NCBI RefSeq assembly: GCF_002289565.1
Contig: NZ_NTFY01000016.1
Coordinates: forward strand, 62,001-126,000
DNA length: 64,000 nucleotides
Direction: 5' to 3'
DNA from: Rhodopirellula sp. SM50
GTDB lineage: Bacteria; Planctomycetota; Planctomycetia; Pirellulales; Pirellulaceae
The notes under the pieces were generated by a model, which saw only the letters and a program-made list of their open reading frames with translations, was not told the origin of the DNA and did no database searches. Shown here one piece after another: positions 17,137-28,133 of this stretch. Positions within the stretch are counted from its first letter, which is position 1, and the number at the start of each line of letters is the position of its first letter. A program made the translations under genes and the position numbers.

Positions 17137-17477
17137 CGCGATTTTCTTTCGACTCGTTGGAAGGCCCAAAGCGGTTTGGAAATGCCTCTCGAAGGAATCC
17201 CTTTCCGGGGAATGACGGCCGAGGGGGCATGGCGGTTCGGGCAGAGTCCCTATGATAGCGCCGATGCCCAATCGTAGCCATGTGGCGGAACGACACGACA
17301 CGCTGCCACGGGAAGGTTGCCGGGATCGGACGATCATTGCGCCGGAACCCGCCCCTCGCTTCGCTCGACCCTCCCTGCAAGGGAGGGTGACGACTGACGA
17401 ATCGTCAACGTTGATTTGTAGAGGGACGAGCATGCACAGGTGGCACCCGAGCGAGAAAAAACTGTGAACTGAGAGTG
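17137..17477. other. Intergenic region between hisD and a divergent glycosyltransferase gene
   Basis: A 341-base divergent spacer expected to hold both promoters, though I see no clear -35/-10 pair. It contains a dispersed repeat around 17350-17392 (cctcgcttcgctcgaccctccc with agggagggtga), related words of which recur at 26686-26816. Confidence 0.55.
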
Positions 17478-19181
17478 ATGAGTGATTCAATGGAGCAAGG
17501 TTCGAGAGGGATCGATTGGCGTGCGACGTGGTTGGCCGTCGTCGTCGTGGTGTCGCTGTCGCTGGCGTTCCGGTTGCCCTCGTGTCAGGAGAGTTTCTGG
17601 CTCGACGAACTGCATTCGGCGTGGGTGGTCGCGGACGGGTTTTCCGAGGTGGCTCCGCGGGCGGCCGCGGGAAATCAAACCACCGGCTACTTTCACCTCC
17701 TGTGGATCTGGTCGGCCCTGGTCGGGGCAGGAGAATTGCCGATGCGGCTCAGCAGCGTGCTGGCCAGTGCTTTGGCGTCGGCGTTGCTGGTTGTGGGGGT
17801 TGCCCGGCGAACCGGAAAAGTCTCTGCCGGGTTGGTCGCCGGGGGAGTGTTGGCGATCGATCCCAATGGGGTGTTTTTTGGATGCGAGCTGAGGGCCTAC
17901 GCCTTCGTCATGCTGTACGCCGTGCTGGCCGTATGGTCGATGATGACGTGGTTGGGAAAGGCCCCGGCAGCGGTTGACGGGCAGGGGCAGCGGGCGAAGC
18001 ATTGTTTCGCCCCAACGCACAGTTACGGCGGTGCGCGGTGGCGATTGGCGATGCTGTTTTGGATTTGTGTCGCCGCCCTGGTCCACCCGACGTCGCTGGG
18101 CGTGTTGTCGTTGCTGGTCCCCAGTGCCCTGTGGGTTGCATGGAAACGTGGGCGATTGCGTTGGTGGCGAGCCGATGGGATTGCGGTCATCGTCGCGGTG
18201 GCAACCCTCGCCGCGCTCGCCCTGTCGTCGCTGCCGGATTCATGGCAGCGGCGTCAGTTATGGAGGGCATTCGGGCAGGCGACGTCTTGGTGGCAGCTCT
18301 GGTACGCCTGGGCTTGGGTACCGATTGTGCTGTTGCCCCTGGGCGCCGCGTTTGGCATGTGGATGGCACGCCATCTGGTGGAGTGGTTTCGGTCTGGTTC
18401 GGTCGACGACGGGGAACGGGCCGAACGCGTGGATTGGATCGGAGTGGTACCTGGTTTGGTCGCCGTGACGGGGACGACGCTGTTCTTTTGTGCGTCGTAT
18501 TTTGAGTGGGTGCCGTTGTGGCATCGCCGCTACTACGTCGCCGCGCTGCCGTTGTTGGCCTGGACCGCAGGTGAGATGGTGGCGATCTTTGGTTCCGAAA
18601 TACTTCGCATCACGCGGGGGTTCCGCAGCGCGGGGCCAGAGGGTAACTCGTCGCCGTGGTTACGCCGGGGCTGCGGAATCGCGGTCGTGGTTTTTTTTCT
18701 CGGTTTTGTGCTTTGGTATCAGGGCACGTTGCGAACGTTGGCCGCGGGGCGATGGCCGGTTCAACTGCGCGGTGAGCAATGGCGTGAAGCGGTGGCGGCG
18801 ATTCGCGGCGAAATCGGCGAAGGCGACGTGGTCTGGTTGGACAGCCAGCTGATCGAAGCCAGTTTTCTTCGTCGGCCGATTTCCGAGGCCGGCTCGGTCA
18901 GCGAGGACCAGTGGGACTACTTGGCGTTTCCGCTCCGCGGGCCGTACGCACTCGATCCCGTGGGGGTCGTCGGCGCGCTGGAGCACGAAAGTTGGGTCCG
19001 ACATCATCTGGAAAAACTGCCGCAGCCTCAAACGAGGGTCTGGCTGGTCTCGCGTTCGGGCGACCAGTCGACCAGGCGATTCATCGACCGGTTGGAACGT
19101 TTTCGGCCCGTTTCGGCGGTCAAAACATTTCCCGGGCGGCCGGTCGTGTTTCGATTGGACTTCGGCGAACGAGTGAATTGA
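17478..19181 (+). CDS. GT-C fold (family 39-like) glycosyltransferase, membrane protein
   Basis: A 567-residue protein with about ten membrane helices. Just after the first helix comes SFWLDELHSAWVV, matching the first periplasmic loop of GT39/ArnT-like enzymes, where an Asp-Glu pair is catalytic. Further along, the pattern of helices and a C-terminal soluble domain of about 150 residues also fit. Such enzymes move a sugar from a polyprenyl phosphate to a lipid or protein on the outer side of the membrane; donor and acceptor are unknown. ATG 17478 is preceded by GTG 17475. No ribosome-binding site decides between them. No neighbouring cell-envelope genes clarify the role. Confidence 0.75.
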   Translation: MSDSMEQGSRGIDWRATWLAVVVVVSLSLAFRLPSCQESFWLDELHSAWVVADGFSEVAPRAAAGNQTTGYFHLLWIWSALVGAGELPMRLSSVLASALASALLVVGVARRTGKVSAGLVAGGVLAIDPNGVFFGCELRAYAFVMLYAVLAVWSMMTWLGKAPAAVDGQGQRAKHCFAPTHSYGGARWRLAMLFWICVAALVHPTSLGVLSLLVPSALWVAWKRGRLRWWRADGIAVIVAVATLAALALSSLPDSWQRRQLWRAFGQATSWWQLWYAWAWVPIVLLPLGAAFGMWMARHLVEWFRSGSVDDGERAERVDWIGVVPGLVAVTGTTLFFCASYFEWVPLWHRRYYVAALPLLAWTAGEMVAIFGSEILRITRGFRSAGPEGNSSPWLRRGCGIAVVVFFLGFVLWYQGTLRTLAAGRWPVQLRGEQWREAVAAIRGEIGEGDVVWLDSQLIEASFLRRPISEAGSVSEDQWDYLAFPLRGPYALDPVGVVGALEHESWVRHHLEKLPQPQTRVWLVSRSGDQSTRRFIDRLERFRPVSAVKTFPGRPVVFRLDFGERVN

Positions 19182-19260
19182 TTTGCGGTCATGCGGTTGA
19201 TAGCGCAGACTACAAGGTCTGCCGCCAGTCGGGGCTGGGCGGATTCGTACGATTGAGTAG

Positions 19261-19489
19261 TTGGTGTCCAGGCTTTCGCCCAATACCGCTAAGTTAAGCC
19301 CGACGGGGAGGCCCGGACGCTGGCGCGAACCGGCTGATGTCAAACGAATATCAGCCGTTTGGCGCGAGCCTACGGGCACCGAGTTGAGGAAACCATGCTT
19401 AACTTAGCGGTATTGGGCTTTCGCCGCATGCTCGGTACCCAACGCGAGCCTTTAGGCTTTCTGCGGAGCGCCGAAAGGCTGGACACCAA
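19261..19489. repeat. Outer dispersed palindrome interrupted by a MITE
   Basis: Begins ttggtgtccaggcttt and ends with aaaggctggacaccaa, an inverted repeat with one mismatch. The same family occurs uninterrupted at 58921-58994 and as parts at 59711 and 60258. Removing the inner element and one duplicate of ggctttcgcc restores a continuous sequence of about 84 bp. Confidence 0.7.
19281..19415. mobile_element. 135-bp MITE with 10-bp target-site duplication
   Basis: The ends caataccgctaagttaag (19281-19298) and cttaacttagcggtattg (19398-19415) are a perfect 18-bp inverted repeat. The 10 bases ggctttcgcc flank it on both sides (19271-19280 and 19416-19425), as expected for a target duplication made by transposition. 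No coding capacity, so it was moved by a transposase supplied elsewhere in the genome. Confidence 0.85.
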
Positions 19490-19540
19490 CCAAGGCGGTT
19501 TGGTCGTCGTTCGCCCCCTCATTGCAACTTCAAACAACTG

Positions 19541-20917
19541 ATGAAACCGTTTTTCATTGCCGCTTGGATCGTCGCGTGGGGGATCGGCACGGTGTGCCTG
19601 TTTCCGGCGAGCGTCGCTGCCGCTGATTCGGATGCGGCCGCGCGGGGGTATCGGTTTCTGACCGAGACGGCGGTGTTGCCGAGCGATTTTCGTCAATCGA
19701 CGTTTGACGCGTTGTGGACGGTGTGGCCCGAGCCGCTGCGCAGCGAAGCGGAGAAAGCGTCGCTGCAGCGGCGTCGTGAGATGGCATTTGAGCGGTACGG
19801 ATTGACGACCCGTCCTGGCGAGGATTCGGGCAAACCGCTTCAGTATGTCGTCGACTCCGACGGCGACTGGACGATGAACTGTTTTTCCTGTCACGGTGGG
19901 ACGGTTTACGGCAAGCCGACGCCGGGAGCACCCAACAACCGTTTCGCGCTGCAAACGCTGACGGAGGAAATTGGAAAGGCGAAACTCGGGTTGGGGTTGT
20001 TGCCCGGACGCATGGAGCTGGGCGCGATGTTCATCCCGCTGGGGACGACCAACGGGACGACCAACGCGGTCGTGTTCGGGATGGGATTGATGAACGGTCG
20101 CGACGAGCGGTTGAATCTGGTCGCCCGACGACCGAGGTTTTTCACGCACCACGACATGGACGCACCGCCGTGGTGGCACTTCCACAAGCGTCCCAGCATC
20201 TACATCGACGGTTTTGCCACCAAGGGACATCGCGGGCTGATGCAGTTCACACTCGTGCCCGAGAACGGCCCCGATTTTTATCGCGAGCACGAGCAGGATT
20301 TTGAAGACGTGTTCGCCTACTTGAGTTCGCTACGGGCACCGGTTTATGAAGGATCGGTGGATCGGGAAGTGGCGGGGCAGGGCAGGCCGGTCTTTCAGAC
20401 CCATTGTGCCGAGTGCCATGGAACCTACGGCGCTGAGTCCCATTATCCCAATCGCCGCGTGCCGATTGACGAGATCGGCACCGACCCCGTCCGCTTGAAC
20501 GCCTTGACCGTCGAAGGCCGCAGGAAATATGCCCGCAGTTGGTTCGCCCATGCCGGGGAGCCTGGTCAGCAGGAAACGGTGATCGATCCCGACGGCTATG
20601 TCGCACCTCCGTTGGACGGGGTTTGGGCCAGTGCGCCGTATTTTCACAACGGAAGCGTGCCGACGTTGTGGGATGTTTTGAATCCCCAGCAGCGGCCGAC
20701 GGTTTGGCGGCCCACCTCGACCGACATGGACACGCAGAAAATCGGGTTGTCGGTGGAGGTGGTGGAGGGGGTGCCCGAGGGCGAAACCGACGTGGCCGTC
20801 AAACGCAGTTATTTCGACACGAGAAAATTCGGCAAGAGCAACCGCGGGCACGACTTTCCCGAAGCCCTCACCGAGTCGGAAAAACGGCAGGTGCTCGAGT
20901 ATCTGAAAACGCTGTAG
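19541..20917 (+). CDS. Exported c-type cytochrome with two haem-binding motifs
   Basis: A 458-residue protein with an N-terminal signal peptide (WIVAWGIGTVCLFPASVAAA) and two CxxCH haem c motifs, CFSCH near residue 113 and CAECH near 289, so it should be a periplasmic dihaem cytochrome. The overall layout resembles the MauG/cytochrome c peroxidase-like dihaem proteins common in planctomycetes, with YLSSLRAPVYEG and WASAPYFHNGSVPTLWDVLN before the C-terminus. Electron donor and substrate are unknown. ATG 19541 directly precedes the signal. It depends on cytochrome c maturation, for which ccsBA at 34 kb is a candidate. Confidence 0.82.
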   Translation: MKPFFIAAWIVAWGIGTVCLFPASVAAADSDAAARGYRFLTETAVLPSDFRQSTFDALWTVWPEPLRSEAEKASLQRRREMAFERYGLTTRPGEDSGKPLQYVVDSDGDWTMNCFSCHGGTVYGKPTPGAPNNRFALQTLTEEIGKAKLGLGLLPGRMELGAMFIPLGTTNGTTNAVVFGMGLMNGRDERLNLVARRPRFFTHHDMDAPPWWHFHKRPSIYIDGFATKGHRGLMQFTLVPENGPDFYREHEQDFEDVFAYLSSLRAPVYEGSVDREVAGQGRPVFQTHCAECHGTYGAESHYPNRRVPIDEIGTDPVRLNALTVEGRRKYARSWFAHAGEPGQQETVIDPDGYVAPPLDGVWASAPYFHNGSVPTLWDVLNPQQRPTVWRPTSTDMDTQKIGLSVEVVEGVPEGETDVAVKRSYFDTRKFGKSNRGHDFPEALTESEKRQVLEYLKTL

Positions 20918-22956
<2,039 letters not shown>

Positions 22957-22980
22957 GTTTTCGCGTGACGCTTCCGTGGT

Positions 22981-23026
22981 GTAGGGCATGCTGTGCATGC
23001 CAGACGTCACGCACAGCGTGACCTAC
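22981..23026. repeat. Dispersed palindrome, gtagggcatgctgtgcatgc family
   Basis: A 46-bp element with two small hairpins: gcatgctgtgcatgc and gtcacgcacagcgtgac, ending in cctac that pairs with the leading gtagg. A related copy is at 59018-59067, and its right half recurs at 23178-23201, beside the stop codon of the MFS gene. Confidence 0.65.
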
Positions 23027-23038
23027 AGTGTTCAAGAC

Positions 23039-23063
23039 TTGTTCCCAGGCTCCGCCTGGGAAC
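23039..23063. repeat. Short palindrome, gttcccaggctccgcctgggaac
   Basis: A 23-25 bp near-perfect palindrome. The same word in a longer form occurs twice within the tandem repeat at 33748-33944. Confidence 0.6.
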
Positions 23064-23091
23064 GAGTCGCGACGCCAAGCGGGGCGTTTTT

Positions 23092-23170
23092 TTAGCGGTA
23101 GGGCGCGAGCCCTCCGGTCTTTGAGGGTGTTTTTGAAACGCGACCGGACGGCTTGCGCCGTTCCGCTAAC
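23092..23170. repeat. 80-bp inverted-repeat element, copy 3
   Basis: Same family as 540-619 and 656-735, in the opposite orientation: starts ttagcggtagggcgcgagcc and ends gcttgcgccgttccgctaac. About 80% identical by eye. Confidence 0.7.
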
Positions 23171-23205
23171 ACCTGAAGACGTCACGCACAGCGTGACCTA
23201 CAGTG

Positions 23206-24522
23206 TTAACCGTCCGGTTGATCGTCTGGTTTGGATCCGATCAGGATGCCGGTGCCGCGCAGCTTCCACAAGAAGAACAGTGCCCCGGCCAGCATCAGGC
23301 CGCTGGAGACGTAGAACATCCGTTGGGGGCGCGTGTTGAAGGCCGGCGTCGACATGACCGCCCAGTACAGCAGTCCCGCAACGGTCATGAAGGCGAAGGA
23401 GACGGCGTTGGCGGTCCCCAGGAATTGGCCGCGTTCATCATCCGGCGAGAGTTTTTGCAGCAGTGCCTGCAGCGGGATGATGTAAAACCCGGCGAAAAAG
23501 CCGGCGAAGAAGATGAAGAACGCGACGTTGCTGAGTGCGACGCGGATCATCGGTCGCATGTCGGGCATCCAGGGCGGGACGGCGGCCAGCAAGAAAAAGA
23601 AAATCACCAGGCCCGCGGCGCCGATCGTGGTCAGTCGGGGTTCGATTCGGTCGCCGGAGATGAATCCGGCGGTGGCACAGCCCAGGCCGATCGCAATGCC
23701 CAGCACGCCCATCAGGACGCTGGCTTCGTCGTCGCCCACGCTGAGTACCTCGGGGTAGCGAAACAATGTCGACAGGGCCAGCCCGGCGAGTAGGTAAAAG
23801 TAGCCCCAGGCCATCATCACGGTCAGCAACCGTGTGCGGCCCATCTTCTTGATCGTTTCCACGTAGATCACAAACGGGTTGTAATTGATGTCCAGGTCAC
23901 GCTTCCCGGGTTCCAGACGGGTGATCAGCAAGCTGGCGAGGAATCCCAGCAGCGCCGTGGCGACAAACAATACGCCGGGCAGCCATGCGGTCCGCGCGAT
24001 GTCTTCGCTGCCGTGGTAGCGAACGCTGGCCGAGCCGGCGATCACGGTTCCAAGGATCACGGCGATATTGGTCATCATGTTGATCGAACCGTTGGCCCGG
24101 CTGAGGTTCTTGTCGCTGACCAGCTCCGGGATCATGCCGTACTTTGCCGGGCCGAAGAAGGAGCTTTGGCACGTCAGCGCCACCAACGCCAGCAGCGTCA
24201 GGTAGAGGTTTTCGAAGTAGAAACCGATGCCCGCGAGCAGGGCGATCGGGATCTCGGCGATCTTGACCCACAGCGTCACCGTGCGTTTGGAATAGCGGTC
24301 GGCGATCTGCCCGGCGAATCCTGACAGCAGCAAAAACGGCAGCGTAAAACAGACGCTCACGATGCCTTCGCCGCCGTCGCCAAGCCGGCCTTCCCAAACG
24401 CCGCGCACGACGGCGAACGCCAAGATGACTTTCAACAGGTTGTCATTCATCGCCCCAAAGAACTGCGCCACCATCAAGCCCAGGAAACCGGCATTGAACA
24501 GCTTGGGAGAGGGTTCTTTCAC
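23206..24522 (-). CDS. MFS transporter, LplT-like
   Basis: A 438-residue major facilitator superfamily protein with about twelve membrane helices. The N-terminus (LGLMVAQFFGAMNDNLLKVIL) and the loop ADRYSKRTVTLWVKIAEI match the family A loop of the lysophospholipid transporter LplT and related proteins. In that group it is often next to or fused with an acyltransferase, but none is here. The ATG at 24522 is convincing. Its stop directly abuts a copy of the dispersed repeat ending at 23205. The substrate is not determinable from sequence; lysophospholipid flipping is a plausible guess. Confidence 0.8.
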   Translation of the reverse strand: MKEPSPKLFNAGFLGLMVAQFFGAMNDNLLKVILAFAVVRGVWEGRLGDGGEGIVSVCFTLPFLLLSGFAGQIADRYSKRTVTLWVKIAEIPIALLAGIGFYFENLYLTLLALVALTCQSSFFGPAKYGMIPELVSDKNLSRANGSINMMTNIAVILGTVIAGSASVRYHGSEDIARTAWLPGVLFVATALLGFLASLLITRLEPGKRDLDINYNPFVIYVETIKKMGRTRLLTVMMAWGYFYLLAGLALSTLFRYPEVLSVGDDEASVLMGVLGIAIGLGCATAGFISGDRIEPRLTTIGAAGLVIFFFLLAAVPPWMPDMRPMIRVALSNVAFFIFFAGFFAGFYIIPLQALLQKLSPDDERGQFLGTANAVSFAFMTVAGLLYWAVMSTPAFNTRPQRMFYVSSGLMLAGALFFLWKLRGTGILIGSKPDDQPDG

Positions 24523-24855
24523 GGCTGGTGTTCAACGGGGTTTGGCGATGCGGCGGGATTTGGGCCGATTCTAGCATCCGATCGATGCCAGGATCAGACC
24601 GGTTTTTCGCCTGGTGATCACGTGCCGCTCGCTGACGCGTCCCGCTGGGGTGGCATTCCAGCCTAGTGGCGTGAGCAGCTTGTCTCGATTTAATCGGGAT
24701 CTGGTGAGCCGCTGGCCGTAAGGCCTCGGGCGGGCGCCGAAATGCCCGACCGCTTACGCGTCGCGGCTCACTCAATCGACAGGCGGTGAGCCAGTAGCGC
24801 GTGTCGGCTGTAGGTTGAGTGACGCGTCCCGCTGGGGTGGTGGGGCTGGCGCATC
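24523..24855. other. Repeat-rich intergenic region
   Basis: A gap of about 330 bases with no gene. It contains the inverted-repeat element 24703-24776 and pieces with gctgacgcgtcccgctgggg, a word also frequent in 28134-28641. Confidence 0.7.
24703..24776. repeat. 74-bp dispersed palindrome, copy 1
   Basis: Begins ggtgagccgctggccgtaag and ends gcgtcgcggctcactcaat, partly self-complementary. An inverted copy is at 28347-28420, 3.6 kb away. The element has no coding potential. Confidence 0.75.
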
Positions 24856-24885
24856 AAAAAACCTGCCCGACGGGAATCGGGCAGG
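24856..24885 (-). terminator. Intrinsic terminator of the DUF1559 gene
   Basis: On the minus strand the stem cctgcccga/tcgggcagg (9 bp, loop of six bases) is followed directly by six T residues, 36 bases after the stop of the DUF1559 gene. The textbook form makes this the clearest terminator in the window. Confidence 0.85.
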
Positions 24886-24920
24886 GTGAATGAATGGTCT
24901 CGCTGAAGGCCGAGTCCGCG

Positions 24921-26153
24921 TTACTGGTTGAGAGAATCCTCGATGACTTCCTTGCCCGAGCGTGTGCCCAGGGCGCCCCACAAGCCGTACGGGCTTTCGA
25001 CGCCGGCGCCGGGCTGCGGGGCATTGGCGTTGCCGGATTCCACCGAGTCGGTGATGAAGACGACGGCACCGTCGCCGGTCAGGACGTGGCAGCCACCGGG
25101 GTGTCGGCTACTCGGCGGCGCGATCGCTTCATTTTCGGCAAACGAGTTGGTGCACAGTCCCTTGTTCGGGGGCAGGATGCAATTGACTTCTTGGTAGATC
25201 GGGCGGGCATCGCACCAACGAAAGCCACGGCCTTCTCCAAACCCGGCGGTTCGTGGTTGATCGCCGGGGAAATTTCCGGTGATGACACCGTCGGGATCCA
25301 GCCAGAACATCGGGTTGTCCGGGTCGATGAAGTTTTCTTCGCAGTGGCTGGGGTTCAATGCGATCGTGCCCGAAATCGTGACCGCGGGGGTCGTTCGTTT
25401 GTCGCCGTCTTTCAAGTCGGTGGTGATCTCGCCCATCGCAATGGTGTTGGACAGTCCGTCCAGGATATCGCGGAAACGCGTGAATTCGCGTGGCACGAAG
25501 AATCCCCGGTTGAGCTTGCTGTTTTGGTCTTCGATCTGATTGTTGACGGTCAGGTCGGGGAACTTGGCACCGAAGGTCATGCTGCGGTTGTCCCCGCATT
25601 GCGCGGCGTAATTGGAACGTCCCATTGCGGGCCGTCCCTCGCCGGGATCGCTGGGGCAGCGAAACGCCGGCACGTCGGTCCACCACGGGTCGTAACTGTT
25701 GCGGGCCGGGTCGGCACCGGTGCCGGGGGTCGGGGTCGGACCCATCGGTGGAAAGGTGAACGCGACCGGGGTGGTGATGGGGAACGGTTGGCTGATCGAT
25801 TCCCAGAGCGATTGTTGTTCCATGTAGGGAGTCAGCGGAACCAGAATGCTGAGCAGTTCGTGGTTGCCAAAGTTGTTGCTTTCCCACCAATTCGTCACAC
25901 CGCCGGGACCGTTGACCAGCGGTGCGACCGGTGTGGTGCCGCCGTAGTTCATCGGCAGCCGTTGATAGGCGGAATGGTAGTTATGAAGTGCCAGACCGAT
26001 TTGCTTGAAGTTGTTGCTGCAACTCATCCGTCGCGCCGCTTCACGCGCCGCTTGGACGGCCGGCAGCAGCAGTCCGACAAGGATCCCGATGATGGCGATC
26101 ACCACCAGCAGTTCGACCAGCGTAAAGCCGGCACGCGCCGAATACCTTCGCAT
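24921..26153 (-). CDS. DUF1559 protein with prepilin-type N-terminus
   Basis: A 410-residue protein of the DUF1559 family, very abundant in planctomycetes. It starts [34 protein letters not shown], a type IV pilin-like signal with cleavage after the Gly before FTLVELL and Glu at position 5, followed by [23 protein letters not shown], the family's typical next segment. The C-terminal part contains [16 protein letters not shown], where DUF1559 members have an H-x-GG/DG motif. Role unknown, perhaps cell-surface fibres. ATG 26153 was chosen over one four codons upstream because it directly precedes the basic prepilin leader. A small lipoprotein gene lies just upstream, and a clear terminator follows. 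Confidence 0.9.
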   Translation of the reverse strand: MRRYSARAGFTLVELLVVIAIIGILVGLLLPAVQAAREAARRMSCSNNFKQIGLALHNYHSAYQRLPMNYGGTTPVAPLVNGPGGVTNWWESNNFGNHELLSILVPLTPYMEQQSLWESISQPFPITTPVAFTFPPMGPTPTPGTGADPARNSYDPWWTDVPAFRCPSDPGEGRPAMGRSNYAAQCGDNRSMTFGAKFPDLTVNNQIEDQNSKLNRGFFVPREFTRFRDILDGLSNTIAMGEITTDLKDGDKRTTPAVTISGTIALNPSHCEENFIDPDNPMFWLDPDGVITGNFPGDQPRTAGFGEGRGFRWCDARPIYQEVNCILPPNKGLCTNSFAENEAIAPPSSRHPGGCHVLTGDGAVVFITDSVESGNANAPQPGAGVESPYGLWGALGTRSGKEVIEDSLNQ

Positions 26154-26226
26154 TGAAAACTCCAAGGTTACCGAGACAGAAGAATAAGATCTCTATTAGA
26201 CGAGCAAATGGCTCTCGTCGCTCAAA

Positions 26227-26412
26227 CTAATTTCCCATTTGCTTCGCCATTTCTTGATCGTATTCTGCCTTTTGGGCGTCCGACATCGCATCGTATCCCG
26301 ATGCGATCGTGTCGGAATCAGTGGGTTTGTCGATCGTCGTCGATCTGCCACATCCCGCGATCGCAAACGTACCAAGGATCAAGGAAAGCAGGAGGATCGC
26401 AGATCGCGTCAT
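26227..26412 (-). CDS. Small lipoprotein
   Basis: A 61-residue protein: a basic start (MTRSAILLLSLILGTFAIAGC) with lipobox IAGC and a mature part of about 40 residues ending in KAEYDQEMAKQMGN. The cysteine after the hydrophobic stretch should be lipidated after LspA cleavage. Small lipoproteins beside DUF1559 genes are common in planctomycetes, usually downstream; here it is upstream by 73 bases on the same strand. The frame extends further 5' but the ATG at 26412 gives the signal peptide, so I chose it. Function unknown. Confidence 0.75.
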   Translation of the reverse strand: MTRSAILLLSLILGTFAIAGCGRSTTIDKPTDSDTIASGYDAMSDAQKAEYDQEMAKQMGN

Positions 26413-26964
26413 GATGTATCCGGTGAGCAGACGAGTCTGGCGAGGTGCCGTCGCGAGACTGGGACGAGGCAGAAATCGGAGAAGATCGATCGAAGCACAT
26501 GCCGGAAAAGGACCGCAAAGCACGTGATTCCTTCCAGGATAGACTACACCTTGCCAGGTGGATGTACAAGCTTTGCCGCCGACGCTGCAGAATGGTCACC
26601 CGACGGTGTCGCTGTTTCGATACCAGGTCAACGAGGGTGATGTCGCCCTCCCTGTGGGCATTGGTATCTATCCGTCCAACATCACCCTCCTGGCAGGAGG
26701 GGCGAGCGAAGCGAGGGGAGGTCGAACGGTAAATCCCGGCGTTCACTTCACTCTTGATGGGCGCCCCCAAGCAACAACGCAAACCCTCTCCTCGCTACGC
26801 TCGACTCTCCCAGGGAGAGAGTAATGAAAATCCTTTACGATCAAGGTCTCAAAAACTGCACGACCTCGTTGCGAGGGGGCCCGAATCAGTTTTTGCCCGT
26901 GAAGTTGCGGTTGCCTGACGCGTCGCTTTCGGTGGGCCGCGGAAACCGTTTCATCAGCTCGGTT
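26413..26964. other. Repeat-bearing intergenic region
   Basis: About 550 bases without a credible gene. It contains two related inverted pieces: ccctcctggcaggaggggcgagcgaagcgagg (26688-26720) and cctctcctcgctacgctcgactctcccagggaga (26784-26819), similar to the repeat near 17350. The open frames crossing it have no protein-like features. Confidence 0.6.
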
Positions 26965-27330
26965 CTACTTGGAACGGTAGGTTTCGATGGCCTCGGGCAG
27001 CGGGTATTGGGTCAGGTCTCGATCGCCGGGCCAGTGATTGATTTCGTGCAGCCGTTGGAAGCCACGTGTGACCAAATCGCGGCGCTGGGCGACGAAGTCG
27101 GGGTCCAGGTTGGCCAGTCCCATCGGTCCGTCGACGACGACCGGTTCAAAGCGTGGGTCGTCGATGAACTGGGCCAAGACGGGATTGCAGCGGAGGTGGC
27201 GTTCGGCGGTCGTGTGCAAGGTTTCGGGGTCGAGCTGGCCGATGACGTAGCGCAAGTACAAGTCGCTGTCGATGATGGAGGTCACGTCTTGGCCACAGAC
27301 GTCACATCGATAACCCTCGTCACACTTCAT
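26965..27330 (-). CDS. Small CxxC protein translationally coupled to dapB
   Basis: A 121-residue protein with an N-terminal CDVCG (C-x2-C) pattern and a further Cys at HLRCNP, hinting at a small zinc-binding or redox site, followed by a helical region with GPMGLANLDPDFVAQRRDLV. No known family comes to mind. The ATG overlaps the TAA of dapB by one base (TAATG), so it is made from the same message right after DapB. Possible roles (metal handling, DapB partner) are inference only. The coupling and clean frame argue for a real gene. Confidence 0.6.
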   Translation of the reverse strand: MKCDEGYRCDVCGQDVTSIIDSDLYLRYVIGQLDPETLHTTAERHLRCNPVLAQFIDDPRFEPVVVDGPMGLANLDPDFVAQRRDLVTRGFQRLHEINHWPGDRDLTQYPLPEAIETYRSK

Positions 27331-28133
27331 TACATTTCCAGCACGTCGAACATGTCGTACATGCCCTCCGGTTTGTCAGACAGCCATTTGGCGGCGGCCA
27401 AGGCACCGGCGGCGTAGCAATCGCGACTGCTGGCGGCCACGTTCAGCTCGATCCGTTCGCCCAGCATGCCGAACACGATGGTGTGTTCACCGGGATTGTC
27501 GCCGACGCGGACGGCGTGGTAGCCGATTTCATTGCGGGTGCGTTGGCCGGTGTGGCCTTCGCGTCCGTGCACGTGTTTGGTGTCGTCGCCGAGTTTTTCG
27601 GCGATCAGGTCACCGAATTTGAGCGCCGTTCCACTCGGGGCGTCCGCCTTGTAGCGATGGTGGCGTTCGATGATTTCGATGTCCAGGCCGCCGGGGACAT
27701 CGAGTAGTTTTTCGGTGATTTGCTGAGCCAGTTTCATCGACAGGTTGACCGCCAGCGACATGCTGGGGGCCCACACGATCGGGATGCTCTCGGATGCTTC
27801 ATTGAGACGTTCGACTTGGGCGTCGGTCATCCCGGTGGTGGCCACGACCAACGCGGTTTCGTGCAGCTCGCATTTTTCGATGCAGCGATCGATCGCTTCG
27901 GGCAACGAAAAATCGATCACCACGTCGGCATCGTTGGGCCACTTGGACGACAGCGGGACGTCCATGGTTTCCACGCCCGCCAGATCACCGGCGTCTTGGC
28001 CCAGCAGCGGGTGCTGGTCATTTTCGATCGCGGCGACGAGCTGGAGCGTTTTGTCTTCCGACGCCAGTGCCACGACTCGGCGACCCATGCGACCGGCAGC
28101 TCCGTGGACGGCAATTTTCAGTGGAGTAGACAT
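27330..28133 (-). CDS. dapB: 4-hydroxy-tetrahydrodipicolinate reductase
   Basis: A 267-residue NAD(P)H-dependent enzyme of the diaminopimelate/lysine pathway. The N-terminus IAVHGAAGRMGRRVV is the Rossmann nucleotide-binding loop, DVVIDFSLPEAI and VVATTGM follow, and the catalytic signature IEIIERHHRYKADAPSGTA carries the active His/His-Lys set (E-x-H-H-x-x-K-x-D-x-P-S-G-T). C-terminal segment NRDCYAAGALAAAKWL is usual. ATG 28133 (MSTPLK) chosen because it starts just before the Rossmann loop; the upstream open frame is non-coding. It shares a one-base overlap with the downstream small gene. Confidence 0.97.
   Translation of the reverse strand: MSTPLKIAVHGAAGRMGRRVVALASEDKTLQLVAAIENDQHPLLGQDAGDLAGVETMDVPLSSKWPNDADVVIDFSLPEAIDRCIEKCELHETALVVATTGMTDAQVERLNEASESIPIVWAPSMSLAVNLSMKLAQQITEKLLDVPGGLDIEIIERHHRYKADAPSGTALKFGDLIAEKLGDDTKHVHGREGHTGQRTRNEIGYHAVRVGDNPGEHTIVFGMLGERIELNVAASSRDCYAAGALAAAKWLSDKPEGMYDMFDVLEM

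Larger units (their letters stand above)
19182..19540. other. Intergenic region holding nested repeats
   Basis: A 359-base gap without a gene. Nearly all of it is the composite repeat at 19261-19489, into which a 135-bp element (19281-19415) has inserted. Confidence 0.8.
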
